Shown here: piece by piece, positions 61,536 through 64,000 of the stretch
How the letters are laid out: each line of letters opens with the position of its first letter
Numbering within the stretch: position 1 is the first letter of the stretch
Source: Solirubrobacterales bacterium
GTDB lineage: Bacteria; Actinomycetota; Thermoleophilia; Solirubrobacterales; 70-9
DNA: 64,000 nt
Assembly (NCBI GenBank): GCA_035573435.1
Contig: DATMZR010000031.1
Coordinates: forward strand, 150,066 to 214,065
Direction of reading: 5' to 3'
Made by a program: the position numbers and the translations under genes
Notes under the pieces: model-generated
The model's input: the letters and a program-made list of their open reading frames with translations, nothing else
Databases searched by the model: none
What the model was told of the DNA's origin: nothing

Positions 61536-63388
61536 CAGGGACTGGGCGTCGTCGTGGTTGGCGTTGTGGTCGTCGGCGGCTCGGAGAACTTGCCGACGAA
61601 GACGGTCACGAACTCGCCGCGGCGAAGGCGCGTTCCCGCGGTCGGGGATTGGTCGAGGACCTGGCCGTCCTCGTTCGGGTCTGTCGTCGTTCGCTTCACG
61701 ATCCGGACGCTCAGCCCGGCATTCTTCAGGTCCGTCCTCGCTTGGTCCTTGGACTCTCCGACGACGTTCGGCACGATCGCCGAGCCGGCTCCGCTCGAGA
61801 CGACCACGGTGACGGTGGTGTGTTTCTTTACCGTGCTGCCGCCCGCCGGGTCCTGGGCGATCACCTCGCCCTCGGGCTGGTCGGAGTCGCGCTGCTCGAT
61901 GTCCGGAATCAGGCCCACATCGCGCAGCGCGCTTTCGGCGAGGTCCTGCTGCTGCCCGACCACCGAGGGCACCGGGACCAGCTTCGCCCCGCTCGAGATC
62001 ACCAGAGTGAGGCGACTGCCGCGCTCGAGCTCGGTTCCCACTGGGGGCTCCGTGCCGATCACCAGCCCAGCCCTCACCCTGCTCGAAGGTCTCTGATCCG
62101 CCCGGACACTGAAGCCGGCGTCCTTGAGTCTCTCTCGCGCTTGCTTTTCAGCCAATCCCGCCACCGGGGGCACCACAACAGTGCCCAACCCGCTGGAGAC
62201 GGTGATCGTCACCGTGGAGCCCTCATCGACCTCTGAGCCTGCGGTTGGGTCCTGCTCCAAGACTCTTCCCTTGGGCGCGTCGGTCGACTCCTCCTTGACT
62301 GCGACTTCGAATCCAGCGTCGCGGAGGATCGCCTCAGCCTGGGGGCGGTCCTTGTTGATCACGGTGGGCACCAGCACCGAGTCCGGGCGAGTCAATGCGT
62401 AGGCGATCACCCCGCCGACCAACAGCAGGAGGAGCGCCAGGACGAGCAGCCTCGCGGGCGTGAAGAAGCCGCGGTGCTCCGGAGGGCCTTCCGGTGGTCC
62501 CGGCGGCGGCGTCCCGGCGGCGACCACCACCGCCTCGTGGGCGGCCGTGTCGCCCAGGGCGGCGCCGCTGGGGTCCGCCTCGGCGGCGTCGAGCGCCTCG
62601 AGGAACTCCTCCGCCGACGCGAACCGGTTGGCGGGATCCTTTGCGAGTGCCTTCAACACCACCGCATCCATGGCGCGGGAGACCGTCGGGTTGAGCTCGC
62701 TGGGCGGGCGGGGCCGCTCGGACACCTGCTTCAGCGCAACCGTCACCGGCGACTCGGCCTCGAACGGGACGTGCCCGGTGAGCGCCTCGTACAGCAGCAC
62801 CCCGATGGAGTAGATGTCCGAGGCAGCGGTGACCGGCAGGCCCTGCGCCTGCTCGGGGGATAGGTATTGCGCGGTGCCCAGCACCGAGCCTGTCTGGGTG
62901 ATCTCGGAGACGCCCGCCCGGGCGATCCCGAAGTCCGTCACCCTGGCGCGCCCCTCCGCGTCCACGAGCACGTTCTGCGGCTTCAGGTCGCGGTGGATGA
63001 TCCCGTGCTCGTGCGCATACCGGGCGCCGGCCAGGACCTGCCGGACGATCTCCACCGCCTCACCGACCGAGAGTCCGCGCTCGATCAGGTCGTTCAGCGA
63101 CGCGCCCTCCACGTACTCCATGGCGATGTAGTGGCTGCCCTCGTAGGTGCCGCGATCGAAGACGCCCACCACGTTCGGATGCTGGAGGCCGGCGGCCGAC
63201 GACGCTTCTCGGCGAAACCGCTCCACGAACTGCTCGTCCTGAGCGAACCGGTCGTGGAGGAACTTGAGCGCCACGCGGCGGTCGAGCATGGTGTCCTCGG
63301 CGCACCACACGTCCGCCATCCCGCCTGCGCCGATTTTTGCCAGCAGCCGGTAGCGACCGGCAACCAGCGTCTCCGCCTCGAGCCTCAT
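61535..63388 (-). CDS. pknB: PASTA-domain Ser/Thr kinase (PknB/PrkC type)
   Basis: 617 aa from ATG 63388. Kinase domain at about 10-275: KIGAGGMADVWCAED, VALKFLHDRF, IHRDLKPQNVLVD, VTDFGIARAG, AQYLSPEQAQG. One TM (LLVLALLLLLVGGVIAYAL), then four PASTA repeats beginning at VLVPTVINKD, VVVPPVAGLA, VPVPSVVGQQ and AIVPNVVGES, and a short Thr/Pro tail. PASTA domains bind muropeptides/lipid II, so this kinase couples wall status to phosphorylation. It overlaps both the PBP gene and ddl. Confidence 0.95.
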   Translation of the reverse strand: MRLEAETLVAGRYRLLAKIGAGGMADVWCAEDTMLDRRVALKFLHDRFAQDEQFVERFRREASSAAGLQHPNVVGVFDRGTYEGSHYIAMEYVEGASLNDLIERGLSVGEAVEIVRQVLAGARYAHEHGIIHRDLKPQNVLVDAEGRARVTDFGIARAGVSEITQTGSVLGTAQYLSPEQAQGLPVTAASDIYSIGVLLYEALTGHVPFEAESPVTVALKQVSERPRPPSELNPTVSRAMDAVVLKALAKDPANRFASAEEFLEALDAAEADPSGAALGDTAAHEAVVVAAGTPPPGPPEGPPEHRGFFTPARLLVLALLLLLVGGVIAYALTRPDSVLVPTVINKDRPQAEAILRDAGFEVAVKEESTDAPKGRVLEQDPTAGSEVDEGSTVTITVSSGLGTVVVPPVAGLAEKQARERLKDAGFSVRADQRPSSRVRAGLVIGTEPPVGTELERGSRLTLVISSGAKLVPVPSVVGQQQDLAESALRDVGLIPDIEQRDSDQPEGEVIAQDPAGGSTVKKHTTVTVVVSSGAGSAIVPNVVGESKDQARTDLKNAGLSVRIVKRTTTDPNEDGQVLDQSPTAGTRLRRGEFVTVFVGKFSEPPTTTTPTTTTPSP

Positions 63389-64000
63389 CGGTTGAGCAGG
63401 GTCTCCATCACCTGGGTCGCAATCGGGCCGGCCACCTGGGCGCCAAAGCACCCCTGGCAACGCTCCACCGTGGCGGCGACGGCGACCTCCGGGTTCTCCG
63501 CGGGGGCAAAGGCAATGAACCAGGGTTGGTTGATGCCCTCCGCCGGGTCGCTGATCTCGGCCGTCCCGGTCTTGCCGGCGAAGGAGACGCCGTCAACCGT
63601 CAGCCCGGCGGCCGTTCCCTCCTCAGTGACGTTAGTCATCATCTCCGTCAGCTGGGAGGCCGTCTCCTCGCTGACCGCCCGATCCTCTTCTTGAGGATCC
63701 AGGTCCTTCGTCACCCGTCCATCGGGGTCCGTGACCCGCAATAGGAAGGTCGGCTTCATCAGCACGCCGCCGTTGCCGACGGTGGCGGCCACCTCCGCCA
63801 TCTGCAATGCCGAGGCCAGGATCTGGCCCTCGGCGCCACCCTGTCCGATCGCTACCCGTCCGACGTCGAAGCCATCGGTGACCAGGTCGCCGTCCGAGTT
63901 GTAGGGGCCGCTCGCCTTCATCTGAGCGTCGGGATAGTCGAGCGGCGGGTCGCTATAGAAGCCGAACCGTTTCATGTATTCGACCATCGTGTCGGTGCCG
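63385..64000 (-). CDS. pbpA: Class B penicillin-binding protein, C-terminal part (truncated by window end)
   Basis: Transpeptidase end of a peptidoglycan cross-linking enzyme; the frame is open to the right edge. Visible: DGFDVGRVAIGQGGAEGQI, LASALQMAEVAATVGNGG, and the KTG box FAGKTGTAEISD. The SxxK and SxN motifs lie outside the window. The two Cys in ERCQGCFGAQVAGP are unusual and look similar to those of actinobacterial PBPs. Operon with pknB and ddl. Confidence 0.92.
   Translation of the reverse strand, partial: GTDTMVEYMKRFGFYSDPPLDYPDAQMKASGPYNSDGDLVTDGFDVGRVAIGQGGAEGQILASALQMAEVAATVGNGGVLMKPTFLLRVTDPDGRVTKDLDPQEEDRAVSEETASQLTEMMTNVTEEGTAAGLTVDGVSFAGKTGTAEISDPAEGINQPWFIAFAPAENPEVAVAATVERCQGCFGAQVAGPIATQVMETLLNR

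Overview
The window is about 64 kb of high-GC, densely packed bacterial chromosome. It has ATGA, GTGA and TAGTG overlaps, many GTG/TTG starts, actinobacterial-type PASTA kinase, DUF3105 and LytR_C proteins, and a sulfate-transport locus. The gene set and the family variants suggest an actinomycetote, plausibly class Thermoleophilia (Solirubrobacterales-like). That placement is inferred from gene content and was not tested. There is no prophage, IS element or CRISPR array. No stretch over about 220 bp lacks a gene.

Layout. 0-6 kb: the end of purF, then purN, purH, a PhzF protein, tRNA-Lys with an odd antisense tRNA-like element, an HNH nuclease and a polymerase-less LigD. 6-11 kb: a small gene, a Cys-less Rrf2 regulator and a sulfate ABC transporter (sbp-cysT-cysW-cysA). 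11-16 kb: a membrane protein with a degenerate HD-GYP domain, then thiamine synthesis (thiO-thiS-thiG under a TPP riboswitch, divergent from thiE). 16-24 kb: a pyruvate dehydrogenase operon (lpd, thioredoxin-fold protein, E1alpha, E1beta, E2) with lipB and lipA, so lipoate is made next to its client. 24-29 kb: a rhomboid with a broken or non-canonical start, a 57-aa membrane protein, tRNA-Ala(TGC), glutamate dehydrogenase, an acidic protein and a diguanylate cyclase.

29-44 kb is mixed metabolic and accessory sequence: tRNA-Ala(CGC), a second thioredoxin-fold isomerase-like gene, a TauD-like dioxygenase, a BBE-type FAD oxidase joined by a CTGA overlap to a hydrolase-adenylate cyclase, an operon of PIG-L deacetylase, membrane protein, ArsP-like permease and agmatinase, metF, hydrolases, DUF3105, and a membrane-protein cluster holding two very short genes (23 and 45 aa) that are easily missed.

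44-57 kb is a surface-glycan locus: acetyltransferases, a priming sugar transferase, three glycosyltransferases, a flippase, an O-antigen ligase/polymerase, two LytR_C-only proteins and a CapD/FlaA1-type dehydratase. It ends in overlapping dedA and uppP genes, consistent with undecaprenyl-phosphate recycling. 57-64 kb holds purM, a DJ-1/PfpI protein, a Ser/Thr kinase with an extracytoplasmic domain, ddl, a PASTA kinase (pknB) and the 3' end of a class B PBP: a cell-wall synthesis and sensing block.

The strongest candidates for something new are the tRNA-like antisense element with a Shine-Dalgarno loop (about 3.9 kb), the micro-gene membrane operon (40.9-43.2 kb), the apparent CTG/CTGA start sites, and the degenerate HD-GYP membrane protein.
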